From NCBI RefSeq assembly GCF_023336935.1, contig NZ_JAMBLR010000004.1, forward strand, positions 1 to 64,000: 64,000 bases of DNA, read 5' to 3'. Position 1 is the first letter of the stretch. Each line of letters begins with the position of its first letter. The DNA comes from Phascolarctobacterium sp. ET69. Lineage in GTDB: Bacteria; Bacillota; Negativicutes; Acidaminococcales; Acidaminococcaceae. This document shows positions 1-9,355 of the stretch, piece after piece. The position numbers and the translations under genes were made by a program. A model generated the notes under the pieces. The model was not told the origin of the DNA, did not search any database, and worked only from the letters and a program-made list of their open reading frames with translations.

Positions 1-197
1 AAAAGGTATGCCTTATTTTGTTGTGTCTTACTATGTTTTTTATTTTTTGTCTTTTTTGGTTTATTAAGCTTTTCTATTTTTAGTCTTTTCATCTTTTATT
101 GAAATTATTTTCCGCCTTCCTCACGATATTTTATTTGCCTTTATTCTGCTTATCTATTACAATGATGATAGATTACTTTTTGGTTGAGGTGCGGAAT

Positions 198-1685
198 ATG
201 GAATTAACAGAAGTAACCAAATTCAGGAGAGCAGTTTTAACCGGCATTGCCAAATTTACGTGGAGCGGAAATTTACCTGAACACGTTTATGACATTTTAT
301 ATAATACGGTTACCGAAGATACGCCGCGTGTCCGTTGCTGCGTACATAAAGAACGTGCCGTTTTAAAAAACCGTATTGATATGGCTTTAGGTTTGCAAAC
401 GGGAATAAATATTGTCGATGCCAGCAAAAAGGCTTTGGCTGAACCTTTGGACAGAACTCTGCCTGTTATTGATGTTTTGCCTGAAGCTTGTGACCAGTGC
501 CCTATTGATAAATTTTTAGTTACTGATGCCTGCCGCCATTGTGTAGCACATAAATGTATTAATAAATGCCCGCGCAAGGCGATTTCTATTTACCAAAACA
601 GAGCGTATATAGACAAAACTAAATGTGTTGAATGTGGTATTTGTAAAAAATCCTGTCCGTTTGGCGCTATTATTGAAGTAAGCCGCCCGTGTGAACGTTC
701 CTGCGTTTTGGGTGCAATTACTGCCGGTGCCGACAGAAAAGCAAAAATAGATTTTAACAAATGCGTACAGTGCGGAGCCTGCCGCAGCGCCTGCCCGTTT
801 GGCGCTATTGATGAGCGCAGTGCTATCGTGCAGGTAATAAAAGAAATTAAAGCAGGCAAACAGGTTTATGCTTTGCTGGCACCATCTTTTGTAGGCCAGC
901 TTGGCTTAAAGGTTACTCCTGCGCAGGTAGTGGCTGCTTTAATGAAAGCCGGTTTTGCTGCCGTTAAGGAAGTTGCCATTGGTGCCGATTTAACAGCTTG
1001 CCGCGAAGCAAAGGAACTTATGGAAAAAGTTCCGTCGGAACAAAAATATATGACGAGTTCCTGCTGCCCTTCTTTTGTAAATATGATTAAAAAACATGTT
1101 CCTGCCGCAGAAAGTAAAATTTCTCAGACTGTTTCACCCATGGTTGCTTGCGGGCGCTATGTAAAAGAACTTAATCCAGAGGCTGTAACGGTATTTATTG
1201 GCCCGTGCATAGCTAAAAAAGCAGAAGCGTATGCAAATTTAGATGCCATTGATTATGCTATGACTTTCGAAGAAATGTCCTGCCTGCTTGCCGGTGCAGA
1301 TATTGAAGCTGATAAAATGCAGGTGGACGAGTTTAATTCGGAAGCATCGCTTTATGGTATTTCTTTCCCGGTTACCTGCGGCGTAAAAAGTGCAGTTGTT
1401 AATGCTCTTGGCGATGAAGGTAAAAACTTAAAAACTCATTATGCCAGCGGGCTTGAACGTTGTTTAACTGAAGTTAAGCAGCTTGAAGATGGCAAATTGG
1501 ATTGTGAATATTTTGAAGGCATGGCTTGTGACAGAGGGTGCATGGATGGCCCGGGCAGCATGGTAGATTATAACATTGTTAATATGCTTTTGAAAAAATA
1601 TGCTGCTGCCAGCCCGCAAAAGAATGTCTGCGATGACAGCGAGGCAGCAAAAGTATTGGGCAAAGTAAATTTAGACGTAAAATAA
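198..1685 (+). CDS. [FeFe] hydrogenase, group B-like, monomeric
   Basis: Predicted cytoplasmic iron-only hydrogenase that interconverts protons and H2, probably with ferredoxin. The N-terminal part (about residues 95-215) is cysteine-rich and holds two clear 4Fe-4S ferredoxin motifs (CVECGICKKSCP and CVQCGACRSACP). The H-cluster domain follows, with L1 TSSCCPSF at 286-293, L2 GPCIAKKAEA near 335 and L3 GMACDRGCMDG near 441-451. The ferredoxin layout and motif variants fit the group B monomeric enzymes of anaerobic Firmicutes, as I recall that family. I chose the ATG at 198 because GAGGT lies 7 bases upstream; an in-frame start at 99 would add 33 hydrophobic, atypical residues. No hydE/F/G maturase is in the window. 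Bases 1-197 are T-rich and show nothing else I can name. Confidence 0.88.
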   Translation: MELTEVTKFRRAVLTGIAKFTWSGNLPEHVYDILYNTVTEDTPRVRCCVHKERAVLKNRIDMALGLQTGINIVDASKKALAEPLDRTLPVIDVLPEACDQCPIDKFLVTDACRHCVAHKCINKCPRKAISIYQNRAYIDKTKCVECGICKKSCPFGAIIEVSRPCERSCVLGAITAGADRKAKIDFNKCVQCGACRSACPFGAIDERSAIVQVIKEIKAGKQVYALLAPSFVGQLGLKVTPAQVVAALMKAGFAAVKEVAIGADLTACREAKELMEKVPSEQKYMTSSCCPSFVNMIKKHVPAAESKISQTVSPMVACGRYVKELNPEAVTVFIGPCIAKKAEAYANLDAIDYAMTFEEMSCLLAGADIEADKMQVDEFNSEASLYGISFPVTCGVKSAVVNALGDEGKNLKTHYASGLERCLTEVKQLEDGKLDCEYFEGMACDRGCMDGPGSMVDYNIVNMLLKKYAAASPQKNVCDDSEAAKVLGKVNLDVK

Positions 1686-1740
1686 CACAATTAAAACATA
1701 TTTGGCTTCTATAATGTAAGCAAATAATGGAGGTGTTAAT

Positions 1741-2460
1741 ATGAAAAAATTTACATCGGTACTTGCAGCAGCGCTACTGGTATTTAGTGTAGCCGGTACA
1801 AATCTGGCTGCTGCCGCGGATCCTAATACCATTGCCGTAAGCGGCATGGCAGAACAGGAAGTTGCGCCGGATATGGCTTATATTGATGTTGGCATTAACG
1901 TACGGGCAGATGATGCGGAAACTGCCAGAACTCAGGAAGCACAAATTGCTTCACAAATCCGCAGAGCACTTTTGGGGCTGACCATTACCGATAATGATTT
2001 GCAAAACACAAGCTATTATCTTTATCAGGAATATAAGGTAGACCGCAACGGCGTGCGCACTGCCGATAAATACGTTCTTGATTCTTCCATAAAAGTAACG
2101 GTTAAAGATTTGGATAAACTTTCTCAGGTTATCGATAACGTGGTCGAAGCCGGGGCAACAAATATCAGCAATATAACTTATGCGTTAAGCACGCAAAATA
2201 TTATTCAGCGCCAGCTGCTTGCAACGGCAGTTGAAAATGCCCGCGACAAGGCCGCTGTTGTAGCAAATGCAGGCAGCCGCACACTTGGCAATATGCTCAG
2301 CGCAGATATTAACAGTTTCGACGGCGGCACTATTGTTGCTTATGGTGCCAATAAATTAAGAAGCACTACTAACCTTGCCGAAGATGGGGTGGCAACGAAA
2401 CTTTCTCCCGGCAAGATTAAATTAAACGCACGTGTGCAAGTAGTATTTTCATTAAACTAA
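1741..2460 (+). CDS. SIMPL-domain (DUF541) exported protein
   Basis: A 239-residue protein with a Sec signal peptide (MKK, a hydrophobic core to about residue 24, then AAA) followed by a SIMPL/DUF541 domain. The hallmarks are the opening ITVSG-like strand (TIAVSGMAEQEVAPDMA), the stretch of paired alternating strands and the closing VQVVF strand. Family members are periplasmic or outer-membrane associated; some, such as BP26 of Brucella, form channel-like oligomers, but the role is generally unknown. An SD (GGAGG) lies just before the ATG, and a strong hairpin terminator follows directly, so it is probably monocistronic. Confidence 0.85.
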   Translation: MKKFTSVLAAALLVFSVAGTNLAAAADPNTIAVSGMAEQEVAPDMAYIDVGINVRADDAETARTQEAQIASQIRRALLGLTITDNDLQNTSYYLYQEYKVDRNGVRTADKYVLDSSIKVTVKDLDKLSQVIDNVVEAGATNISNITYALSTQNIIQRQLLATAVENARDKAAVVANAGSRTLGNMLSADINSFDGGTIVAYGANKLRSTTNLAEDGVATKLSPGKIKLNARVQVVFSLN

Positions 2461-2469
2461 AATAAAAAG

Positions 2470-2510
2470 ACAGCATTTCTGTCAGTTCAGGCAGAGATGC
2501 TGTTTTTTAT
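2470..2510 (+). terminator. Rho-independent terminator after SIMPL gene
   Basis: ACAGCATTTCTG pairs with CAGAGATGCTGT around a short loop, followed by TTTTTTA. It closes the SIMPL transcription unit ahead of dinB. Confidence 0.85.
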
Positions 2511-2547
2511 TTAACGGTGCTTATACTGCTAAAAATATGGCAAAAAG

Positions 2548-2561
2548 CGAACATATGTGTT
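2548..2561 (+). promoter_or_regulatory. LexA-like (SOS) box upstream of dinB
   Basis: CGAACATATGTGTT matches the Gram-positive LexA/DinR consensus CGAACATATGTTCG at the first 11 of 14 positions. It lies 34 bases before the dinB start and just upstream of a TATATT -10-like hexamer (2564-2569). This is what is expected for a damage-inducible Y-family polymerase. The right half-site is degenerate. Confidence 0.6.
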
Positions 2562-2594
2562 ATTATATTTATATAAAACTGTTGGAGTGATAAA

Positions 2595-3731
2595 ATGCTG
2601 CGCTGGATAATGCATGTCGATATGGATGCTTTTTTTGCATCGGTAGAACAACTTGATAATCCGAGCCTGAAGGGGCTGCCGGTAATTGTAGGCGGTTTAA
2701 GCGGAAGAGGCGTAGTTTCTACATGCTCTTACGAGGCGCGTAAGTTTGGCGTGCATTCTGCCATGCCGATGCATATGGCCAAGCGCCTGTGCCCGCAGGG
2801 CATTTACATTCAGGGGAGGATGCGCCGTTATAAAGAAATTTCTGACGGAATAATGGAAATTTTCCGCAGCTTTTCGCCGTTGGTGGAGCAGCTTTCTGTT
2901 GATGAGGCATTTTTGGATGTAACCGGTATGGAAGGTTTGTACCCTGATGTTGTGGCATTGGGCAAAGCTGTAAAAAACAAAATTTACGAGCAAACAGGCT
3001 TGCATGCTTCCGTTGGCATTGCACCCAATAAATTTTTGGCAAAACTTGCCTCCGATTTGGACAAACCGGACGGATTGGTATTAATAAAACATGAAACAGC
3101 GGCTGCCTTTATTGCGCCTATGCCGGTGCGTAAAATTTTTGGCATTGGCAAATCGGCAGAAGCAATGCTTTGGCAGTACGGTATTGATACAATCGGCAAA
3201 ATCGCCGCTGCTGATATAAGCATTCTGCAAAAAGTATTCGGCATTAATGCGCAGGCTGTACATAACCTGGCATGCGGCATAGATAACAGGCCGGTTGTAA
3301 ACGAAACAGAAGCCAAGTCAATAGGCAAAGAACATACTTATGATAAAGATTTGTATGAAGAAGCAGATTTGAAAAAGGCTGTGCGCGATTTATGCGGCGA
3401 AACCGGCTGGCGGTTGAGAAAGCGCAAATTAATCGGGTATACGGTAACTTTAAAAGTTAAATTCAGCTCTTTTAAAATAATTACCCGCAGCATAACATCA
3501 GAACTGCCGGTAGCATACGATGAAGAAATTTATGCGTTGGCACTAAAACTTATGCAGCAGGTAAGATTTACGGAAGGCGTGCGGCTGCTTGGCGTAAGCA
3601 TTTCGCATTTAGAAAGTGAAGACGCAGCGCCGGTTTTGAATTTTAACGAAAACGAAAAAATAAAAAAACGCAATATGGCCGTTGATTTTTTAAAAAACAA
3701 GTTTGGCGAAAGCATTATAAAACGCGGATAG
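2595..3731 (+). CDS. dinB: DNA polymerase IV (Y family)
   Basis: Translesion DNA polymerase that extends over lesions and mismatches. The N-terminal palm carries the catalytic acidic residues: MHVDMDAFFASVE at about residues 6-18 and the SVDEAFLDV motif near 102-110. The thumb and little-finger domains follow to residue 378, a normal length for PolIV. The ATG at 2595 has a TTGGAGTG SD. A LexA-like box about 34 bases upstream suggests SOS control. The gene converges on rpsT, and a bidirectional hairpin separates the two. Confidence 0.95.
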   Translation: MLRWIMHVDMDAFFASVEQLDNPSLKGLPVIVGGLSGRGVVSTCSYEARKFGVHSAMPMHMAKRLCPQGIYIQGRMRRYKEISDGIMEIFRSFSPLVEQLSVDEAFLDVTGMEGLYPDVVALGKAVKNKIYEQTGLHASVGIAPNKFLAKLASDLDKPDGLVLIKHETAAAFIAPMPVRKIFGIGKSAEAMLWQYGIDTIGKIAAADISILQKVFGINAQAVHNLACGIDNRPVVNETEAKSIGKEHTYDKDLYEEADLKKAVRDLCGETGWRLRKRKLIGYTVTLKVKFSSFKIITRSITSELPVAYDEEIYALALKLMQQVRFTEGVRLLGVSISHLESEDAAPVLNFNENEKIKKRNMAVDFLKNKFGESIIKRG

Positions 3732-3742
3732 GGTAAAAAAAT

Positions 3743-3770
3743 AAAGCCTGCAAGCTTTTGCAGGCTTTAA
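3743..3770 (-). terminator. Terminator for rpsT (bidirectional)
   Basis: AAAGCCTGCAAG and its complement form a near-perfect stem. On the minus strand it is followed by a run of seven T, so it mainly serves rpsT. It probably also stops dinB transcription coming from the other side. Confidence 0.8.
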
Positions 3771-3782
3771 TATACGGAGAAA

Positions 3783-4046
3783 TTACTCCATAGCATTGAC
3801 TTTTTTTGCAAGTCTGGATTTTCTGCGGTTTGCAGCGTTTTTGTGGATAATACCTTTACGTGCTGCTTTATCAATTAAACCGGATGCAGTTACATAAGTA
3901 GCTTTTGCATCTTCTTGAGTACCGGTTTCGGTTAAAGCAACTACTTTACGGGCAATGTTACGGATAGCAGCCTTTACAGGTGCATTTTTTGCACGGCGTT
4001 CTGCATCAGTTTTTACGCTACGAATGGAAGATTTAATGTTCGGCAA
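3783..4046 (-). CDS. rpsT: Small ribosomal subunit protein bS20
   Basis: Primary 16S rRNA-binding protein of the 30S subunit. The PNIKSSIRSVKTDAERRAKN start and basic helical composition are diagnostic. I place the start at the TTG at 4046, giving MPNIKSS as in other bS20 proteins (87 aa). The alternative GTG nine bases upstream lies inside the AGGAGGTG Shine-Dalgarno sequence and cannot be used with it. It sits alone on the minus strand, convergent with dinB and divergent from lepA. rpsT next to lepA is a common Firmicutes arrangement. Confidence 0.95.
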   Translation of the reverse strand: MPNIKSSIRSVKTDAERRAKNAPVKAAIRNIARKVVALTETGTQEDAKATYVTASGLIDKAARKGIIHKNAANRRKSRLAKKVNAME

Positions 4047-4084
4047 CGAATTCACCTCCTACCATCAATTACCTTTACCAAGTA

Positions 4085-4113
4085 ATTTTACCACAAAGTA
4101 AGGCACTGCGCAA
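4085..4113 (-). promoter_or_regulatory. Sigma-A-type promoter for rpsT
   Basis: Reading the minus strand, TTGCGC (4108-4113) and TAAAAT (4085-4090) are separated by 17 bases, a good fit to the -35/-10 consensus, about 40 bases before the TTG start. Confidence 0.65.
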
Positions 4114-4177
4114 GGATTTTTTATTATAAATCTTGCGGCAGCAATATTTTTTACAGGACGGCGTAAAGTTCATGTAC

Positions 4178-4207
4178 TTGCAGGCACTGCGCTATAAATG
4201 ATATAAT
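4178..4207 (+). promoter_or_regulatory. Promoter for lepA
   Basis: TTGCAG at 4178-4183 and a perfect TATAAT at 4202-4207 with an 18-base spacer, 36 bases ahead of the lepA ATG. Confidence 0.65.
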
Positions 4208-4242
4208 AATAAGTCAGATAAGTTTTTTATAAGGAGAACGCA

Positions 4243-6039
4243 ATGGATCAGCAACATATACGCAATTTTTCTATTATTGCCCATATCGACCATGGTAAAT
4301 CTACTCTGGCCGACCGTTTGATTGAATATACCGGCACATTAACCAAGCGCGAAATGGAAGAACAAATTCTTGACTCTATGGATTTGGAGCGTGAACGCGG
4401 CATTACCATTAAAGCGCAGGCTGTGCGCAGCATTTATACGGCACGCGACGGGCAGGAGTATATGCTTAATTTTATTGATACTCCGGGCCATGTCGATTTT
4501 ACTTATGAAGTATCGCGCGCGCTGGCTGCCTGTGAAGGCGCACTGCTGGTTATTGATGCTACGCAGGGCATTGAAGCGCAGACTCTTGCTAATGTTTACC
4601 TGGCTTTGGATAATGATTTGGAAATTATTCCCGTTATTAATAAAATTGACCTGCCGAGTGCAGACCCTGAACGTGTAAAGCATGAGATTGAAGATGTTAT
4701 CGGCATTGACGCATCCGAAGCCGTGCTTACAAGCGCTAAAACCGGCATAGGCATAGAAGACGTTTTGGAAGCGATTGTAGCAAAGATTCCAGCTCCCAAA
4801 GGCGACGCGCAAAAGCCTTTAAAAGCACTGGTGTTCGATTCCAAATTTGATGCTTATAAAGGTGTTGTGCTTTATTTCCGCGTAATAGACGGCCGCGTAA
4901 GAAAAGGCATGAAAATACGCATGATGGCAACCGGAGCTGAATTTGAAGTAACGGAAGTAGGCGTGTTTAAGCCTAACCCGGTAATTGTTGATGAGCTTGA
5001 TGCCGGACAGGTAGGATTTTTGGCAGCCGCTATTAAAAACGTTAAGGATGCGCGCGTTGGCGATACCATTACCGACGCCAACAATCCCGCAGATGAAGCT
5101 CTGCCCGGTTACCGCAAGGCCACGCCGATGGTTTACTGCGGCCTCTATCCGGTAGAAAATTCCGATTACGACAATCTGCGCGACGCGCTGGAAAAATTGC
5201 AGCTTAATGATGCTTCACTGGTGTTTGAGCCGGAAACTTCCGTCGCTTTGGGCTTTGGCTTCCGCTGCGGCTTTTTGGGCCTTTTGCATATGGATGTTAT
5301 TAAAGAGCGTTTGGAGCGCGAATATAATTTAGCACTTATTACTACGGCACCTAACGTAATTTATGAAGTGTTCCGCACTAACGGCGATGTGGAGCTGGTT
5401 GACAACCCGTCTAACTTTCCCGACCCGACGGTTATAGACCATGTTGAAGAACCTTATGTAAATGCTACCATTATTGTGCCGAAAGATTATGTAGGCGCTG
5501 TTATGGAACTGTCGCAGGAAAAGCGCGGCGAATATGAAAACATGACATACCTTGACGAAACCCGTGTTATGATTCATTATGCGCTGCCGCTTAGTGAAAT
5601 TATTTTTGACTATTTTGACCGCTTGAAATCGGCAACGCGCGGATATGCTTCGCTTGATTATGAACTTGCCGGTTACCGTGCTTCCGATTTGGTGAAGGTT
5701 GATATTTTGCTGAACGGTGACCCGGTTGACGCCTTGAGTGCTATTGTACACCGTGAAAAAGCCACGGTGCGCGGTAGGCAGCTTGTTGAAAAGCTGCGCA
5801 GCTTAATTCCGCGCCAGATGTTTGAAATACCTGTGCAGGCTGCTATTGGCAACAAAATTATTGCCCGCGAAAACGTGCGAGCTTTGCGCAAGGATGTTTT
5901 GGCAAAATGCTATGGCGGCGATATAAGCCGCAAGCGCAAACTTCTTGAAAAACAAAAAGAAGGCAAAAAACGCATGAAGCAGGTTGGCAGCGTGGAACTG
6001 CCGCAGGAAGCCTTTATGGCAATTTTAAAAATGGATTAA
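4243..6039 (+). CDS. lepA: Elongation factor 4 (ribosome back-translocating GTPase)
   Basis: Translational GTPase that acts on ribosomes, implicated in back-translocation and in 30S assembly. The G domain shows G1 AHIDHGKST at about residues 13-21, G3 DTPGHVDF and G4 [13 protein letters not shown]-like domains II, III and V and the LepA-specific C-terminal domain follow. The ending [16 protein letters not shown] is typical. At 598 aa it is full length. The SD AAGGAG precedes the ATG. The gene has its own promoter and terminator. Confidence 0.97.
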   Translation: MDQQHIRNFSIIAHIDHGKSTLADRLIEYTGTLTKREMEEQILDSMDLERERGITIKAQAVRSIYTARDGQEYMLNFIDTPGHVDFTYEVSRALAACEGALLVIDATQGIEAQTLANVYLALDNDLEIIPVINKIDLPSADPERVKHEIEDVIGIDASEAVLTSAKTGIGIEDVLEAIVAKIPAPKGDAQKPLKALVFDSKFDAYKGVVLYFRVIDGRVRKGMKIRMMATGAEFEVTEVGVFKPNPVIVDELDAGQVGFLAAAIKNVKDARVGDTITDANNPADEALPGYRKATPMVYCGLYPVENSDYDNLRDALEKLQLNDASLVFEPETSVALGFGFRCGFLGLLHMDVIKERLEREYNLALITTAPNVIYEVFRTNGDVELVDNPSNFPDPTVIDHVEEPYVNATIIVPKDYVGAVMELSQEKRGEYENMTYLDETRVMIHYALPLSEIIFDYFDRLKSATRGYASLDYELAGYRASDLVKVDILLNGDPVDALSAIVHREKATVRGRQLVEKLRSLIPRQMFEIPVQAAIGNKIIARENVRALRKDVLAKCYGGDISRKRKLLEKQKEGKKRMKQVGSVELPQEAFMAILKMD

Positions 6040-6041
6040 AA

Positions 6042-6078
6042 AATACGCAGAAGCCTTAATTGGTTTCTGCGTATTTTT
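6042..6078 (+). terminator. Terminator after lepA
   Basis: ATACGCAGAAGCC pairs with GGTTTCTGCGTAT and is followed by TTTTTG. It also sits at the 3' end of the small convergent gene at 6092-6259. Confidence 0.85.
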
Positions 6079-6091
6079 GTAACTGCTTGTT

Positions 6092-6259
6092 TTAATCATC
6101 AATTTTAATTTTGCCTTTTTGGTTTTCGTAGTCGTCAACAACCCATTTTAAAATCTGCTCAATTTCCTTGTTGACGCTGCGGCCGTTGTTTTCGGCAATT
6201 ACTTTCATTTTTTTCATTATAATTGGGTGAATGCGCAGGCTGAAACGCGCCGGTTCCAT
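6092..6259 (-). CDS. Small ribbon-helix-helix (Arc/MetJ-type) DNA-binding protein
   Basis: A 55-residue protein read from the minus strand. It opens MEPARFSLRIHP and continues through a region with MKKMKVIAENNGRSVNKEI to a KIKIDD end. One short strand (ARFSLRI) followed by two helices with NGRSVNKEI in the second matches the Arc-type RHH fold, in which the strand pairs in a dimer and reads the major groove. The SD AAGGAG lies 8 bases before the ATG, and a consensus promoter sits upstream. It has no toxin partner in reach, so it is more likely an autonomous regulator than an antitoxin; its target is unknown. Confidence 0.8.
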   Translation of the reverse strand: MEPARFSLRIHPIIMKKMKVIAENNGRSVNKEIEQILKWVVDDYENQKGKIKIDD

Positions 6260-6318
6260 AATAACAACTCCTTTATTTATGACATCAATAATATATTAAA
6301 TTGATTTGTTATGATGCC

Positions 6319-6347
6319 ATTATATAAAATTTGCAAAATTTTTGCAA
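6319..6347 (-). promoter_or_regulatory. Promoter for the RHH gene
   Basis: On the minus strand TTGCAA (6342-6347), a 17-base spacer and a perfect TATAAT (6319-6324). A second TTGCAA lies inside the spacer (6331-6336), forming a direct repeat that could be an autoregulatory RHH operator. Confidence 0.65.
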
Positions 6348-6424
6348 GTTGGCATTAAGATTTTTCGTCTGCATTGTAAAGATGTGATAAAATAAAAATA
6401 GTGTTGCAAGTTGGAGGTAAATTT

Positions 6425-9349
6425 ATGAAACTTGAAGTTAATAAAGTTTACAGCGGCTTTATTGTAAAGCATGCTGAATACGTTGAAGAAGTACAGAGCG
6501 AAGCATATTTAATGGAACATGAAAAAAGCGGCGCAAGGCTTTTATATCTTGGCAACAGCGACGATAACAAAGTGTTTTCCATCAGTTTCCGCACGCCGCC
6601 TTATGATGATACCGGCGTGCCGCATATTCTGGAACATTCTTCGCTGTGCGGTTCGCGCAAATATCATTTAAAAGAGCCTTTTGTAGAACTTGTTAAAGGC
6701 TCCATGAATACGTTTTTAAATGCAATGACATATCCGGATAAAACAATGTATCCGGTTGCCAGCCGCAATGATAAAGATTTTAAAAACTTAATGGATGTAT
6801 ATCTGGACGCGGTATTTTATCCGCTGATTTATGAAAACCCCTATACGCTTATGCAGGAAGGCTGGCACTACGAAATTGCCGGTAAAGAAGGCGAGCTTGC
6901 ATATAATGGCGTTGTTTACAACGAAATGAAGGGAGTATATTCTTCGGCAGATGCCATTGCCGAAAACGAAGTTATGCGTGCTTTGTTCCCTGACAGCCCG
7001 TACCGCTACGAATCCGGCGGCTACCCGGCAGCAATACCGCAGCTTACGCAGGAAGCGTTTGAAAACTTCCACCGTACTTATTACAGCCCGGAAAACTCCT
7101 TTATTTATCTGTACGGCGATATGGATATTGAAAAAACGCTGGAATATCTTGACGGTGAGTATTTATCGGCTTTTGAAAAAAGCGGCAGCGTTAATTCAGC
7201 CATTCCCTTACAGCAGCCGTTTGCCAAAACAAAAGAGGTAAAAGCCTTTTATCCTGCCGGGGCAGATGAAGACCTGGCGGCTAAAACCTACCATGAACTT
7301 GATATTGTGTGCGGCGATGCGCGCGACGCTAAAACTTCGCTGGCGCTGCGCCTTTTGGAAACAGTGCTTTTGGAAGGCAACAGTGCGCCGCTGCGCCTTG
7401 CTCTGCTGGAAAGCGGCATTTGTACGGATGCTTACGGGCAATATACCGGCAGTTTGCGCCAGCCTGTTTTTGCGGTTAAAGTTTCCGGTTCGGAAGAAGA
7501 TAAGCGTGATGAATTTATCAGCATTGTTTACCGCACCCTGCAAAAACTTACCATTGAAGGCTTAGATAAAGAACTTTTGGAAGCCTGCCTTAACATGCTG
7601 GAATTTAAACTGCGCGAGGCAGATTTCGGCGCTTATCCTAAAGGGCTTATTTACGGCATTGGCGTTATGGATACCTGGCTTTATCATGGTGACCCTTTAG
7701 ACGGACTGCGTTATAATAAACTGCTGGCAGAGCTGCGCGAAGGCATAAAAACAAATTATTATGAACAGTTAATTGAAAATTATCTGCTTGATAATACCCA
7801 CAAGGTTTTGCTTACGCTGATGCCTAAAAAAGGCATGGAAGAAGCAGAGCAGGCAGAACTTGCAGAAAAAATGCAGCAGATAAAAGCCGGTATGAGCGAA
7901 AAAGAAATTGAAGAAGCCGTTGAACATTGCCGCATTCTGCATGAACGCCAGGCAGCGCCCGACAGCCAGGAGGCTCTTTCAAGCATTCCCCTGCTTGAAA
8001 GAAGTGATATACGCCGCGAAGCGGAAAAACTTGAAGGCGAACTTACAACAGAGGGCAGCAATGAATTTTTGTATGTGCCTGCTTTTACAAACAAAATAGC
8101 TTATTTAAACTGGTATTTTGATATGAGCGGCATTGACGGCAGCCTGCTGCCTTATTGCTACCTGCTGAGCGATATGCTGGGCAAGGTTGACGCCGGTAAA
8201 TATACTTATCAGCAGCTTTCCACGCTGGGAATTAAATATACCGGCGGCGTAACCTTTCAGGTACACGCTTATTCCGCGGCAGAAAGCGTAAATGACTACA
8301 CTGTTAAATTTACGGTTACAGCCAAAGCTCTTGTACATAATTTAACCCATATGTTTGATATTCTGCGTGCCATTGCGCTTGAAAGCAGTTTTGACAGCGT
8401 TAAGCGCCTGCGTGAAGTATTGGCGGAGGTTAAAAGCGACTGGGACAGCAACTTCTTCAGCCGTGGGCAGACCGTGGCATGCGCACGCTTAAATTCGTAT
8501 TATTCTCCGGCGGCAAGGGTTAATGAGCAGGATTATTATTCCTACTATGAATTTTTAAAAGATTTAACCGAGCATTTTGATGAACGTGCCGGTGAAACCC
8601 TGCAAAAATTAAGCAGCCTTTTAGGTGTATTTTTTGAAAACAGCAAATATTTGCTTGCTTACAGCTGCGAAGAAGAAGATAAAGCGCAGGTTTTGGCAAT
8701 GGCAAAAGAATTTGCAGCTTTGCTGCCGCAGTCTGAAGCAGCAGGCAGTGCCGTAAAACCGCTTGCCGCACCGGGGCTTAACGAAGGCATTATGACGCCT
8801 GGTAAAGTTCAGTATGTTGCAGCCGGCGGCGATTTCCGCAAAGCTGGCCATAAATTTACCGGTTCAATGAAAGTTTTGGAAACGATTTTGCGCTATGAAT
8901 ATTTATGGACCAAGATACGTATTCAGGGCGGCGCTTACGGCGCATCTGCCGTATTTGACCGCAACGGCAGCATGTATTTTGCCTCTTACCGCGACCCGAA
9001 ACTCGCAGAATCGCTGGAGGCCTACCGCGGTTTGCCGGGCTGGCTGGAACAGCTTGATTTGCCCGAACGTGAGCTTACCAAGTATATTATCGGTACCATC
9101 AGTGCGGCAGACGTGCCTTTAACAAATTCCATGCGCCTTTCGCAGACAGCGCTTGCCCATATTAAAGGCGTGCCGCAGGAAATGCGCCAGAAAACACGCG
9201 ATGAAATACTAAATTTAACCAATGATGATTTACGCAGCCTCGCTCAGGCTGTCCGCGATACATTGAGCGGCAATTATATTTGTGTTGTTGGCGGCAGCAG
9301 TGCCGTTGAAGCCAATAAAGGAATTTTTAATTCGGTTAAACATATTTAA
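6425..9349 (+). CDS. M16C zinc metallopeptidase (presequence-protease-like)
   Basis: A large (974 aa) insulinase-family peptidase related to mitochondrial PreP. The inverted zinc motif HILEH is at residues 67-71, and the distal glutamate is in VYNEMKGVYS about 100 residues later. Two tandem M16 units and the M16C-associated central region make up the rest, consistent with a clamshell enzyme that degrades peptides. No signal peptide is seen, so it is probably cytoplasmic. The ATG at 6425 follows TTGGAGG; an ATG-less extension to 6401 is not needed. The DUF1848 gene starts 7 bases after the stop, so the two are likely cotranscribed. Confidence 0.9.
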   Translation: MKLEVNKVYSGFIVKHAEYVEEVQSEAYLMEHEKSGARLLYLGNSDDNKVFSISFRTPPYDDTGVPHILEHSSLCGSRKYHLKEPFVELVKGSMNTFLNAMTYPDKTMYPVASRNDKDFKNLMDVYLDAVFYPLIYENPYTLMQEGWHYEIAGKEGELAYNGVVYNEMKGVYSSADAIAENEVMRALFPDSPYRYESGGYPAAIPQLTQEAFENFHRTYYSPENSFIYLYGDMDIEKTLEYLDGEYLSAFEKSGSVNSAIPLQQPFAKTKEVKAFYPAGADEDLAAKTYHELDIVCGDARDAKTSLALRLLETVLLEGNSAPLRLALLESGICTDAYGQYTGSLRQPVFAVKVSGSEEDKRDEFISIVYRTLQKLTIEGLDKELLEACLNMLEFKLREADFGAYPKGLIYGIGVMDTWLYHGDPLDGLRYNKLLAELREGIKTNYYEQLIENYLLDNTHKVLLTLMPKKGMEEAEQAELAEKMQQIKAGMSEKEIEEAVEHCRILHERQAAPDSQEALSSIPLLERSDIRREAEKLEGELTTEGSNEFLYVPAFTNKIAYLNWYFDMSGIDGSLLPYCYLLSDMLGKVDAGKYTYQQLSTLGIKYTGGVTFQVHAYSAAESVNDYTVKFTVTAKALVHNLTHMFDILRAIALESSFDSVKRLREVLAEVKSDWDSNFFSRGQTVACARLNSYYSPAARVNEQDYYSYYEFLKDLTEHFDERAGETLQKLSSLLGVFFENSKYLLAYSCEEEDKAQVLAMAKEFAALLPQSEAAGSAVKPLAAPGLNEGIMTPGKVQYVAAGGDFRKAGHKFTGSMKVLETILRYEYLWTKIRIQGGAYGASAVFDRNGSMYFASYRDPKLAESLEAYRGLPGWLEQLDLPERELTKYIIGTISAADVPLTNSMRLSQTALAHIKGVPQEMRQKTRDEILNLTNDDLRSLAQAVRDTLSGNYICVVGGSSAVEANKGIFNSVKHI

Positions 9350-9355
9350 TGCAGC

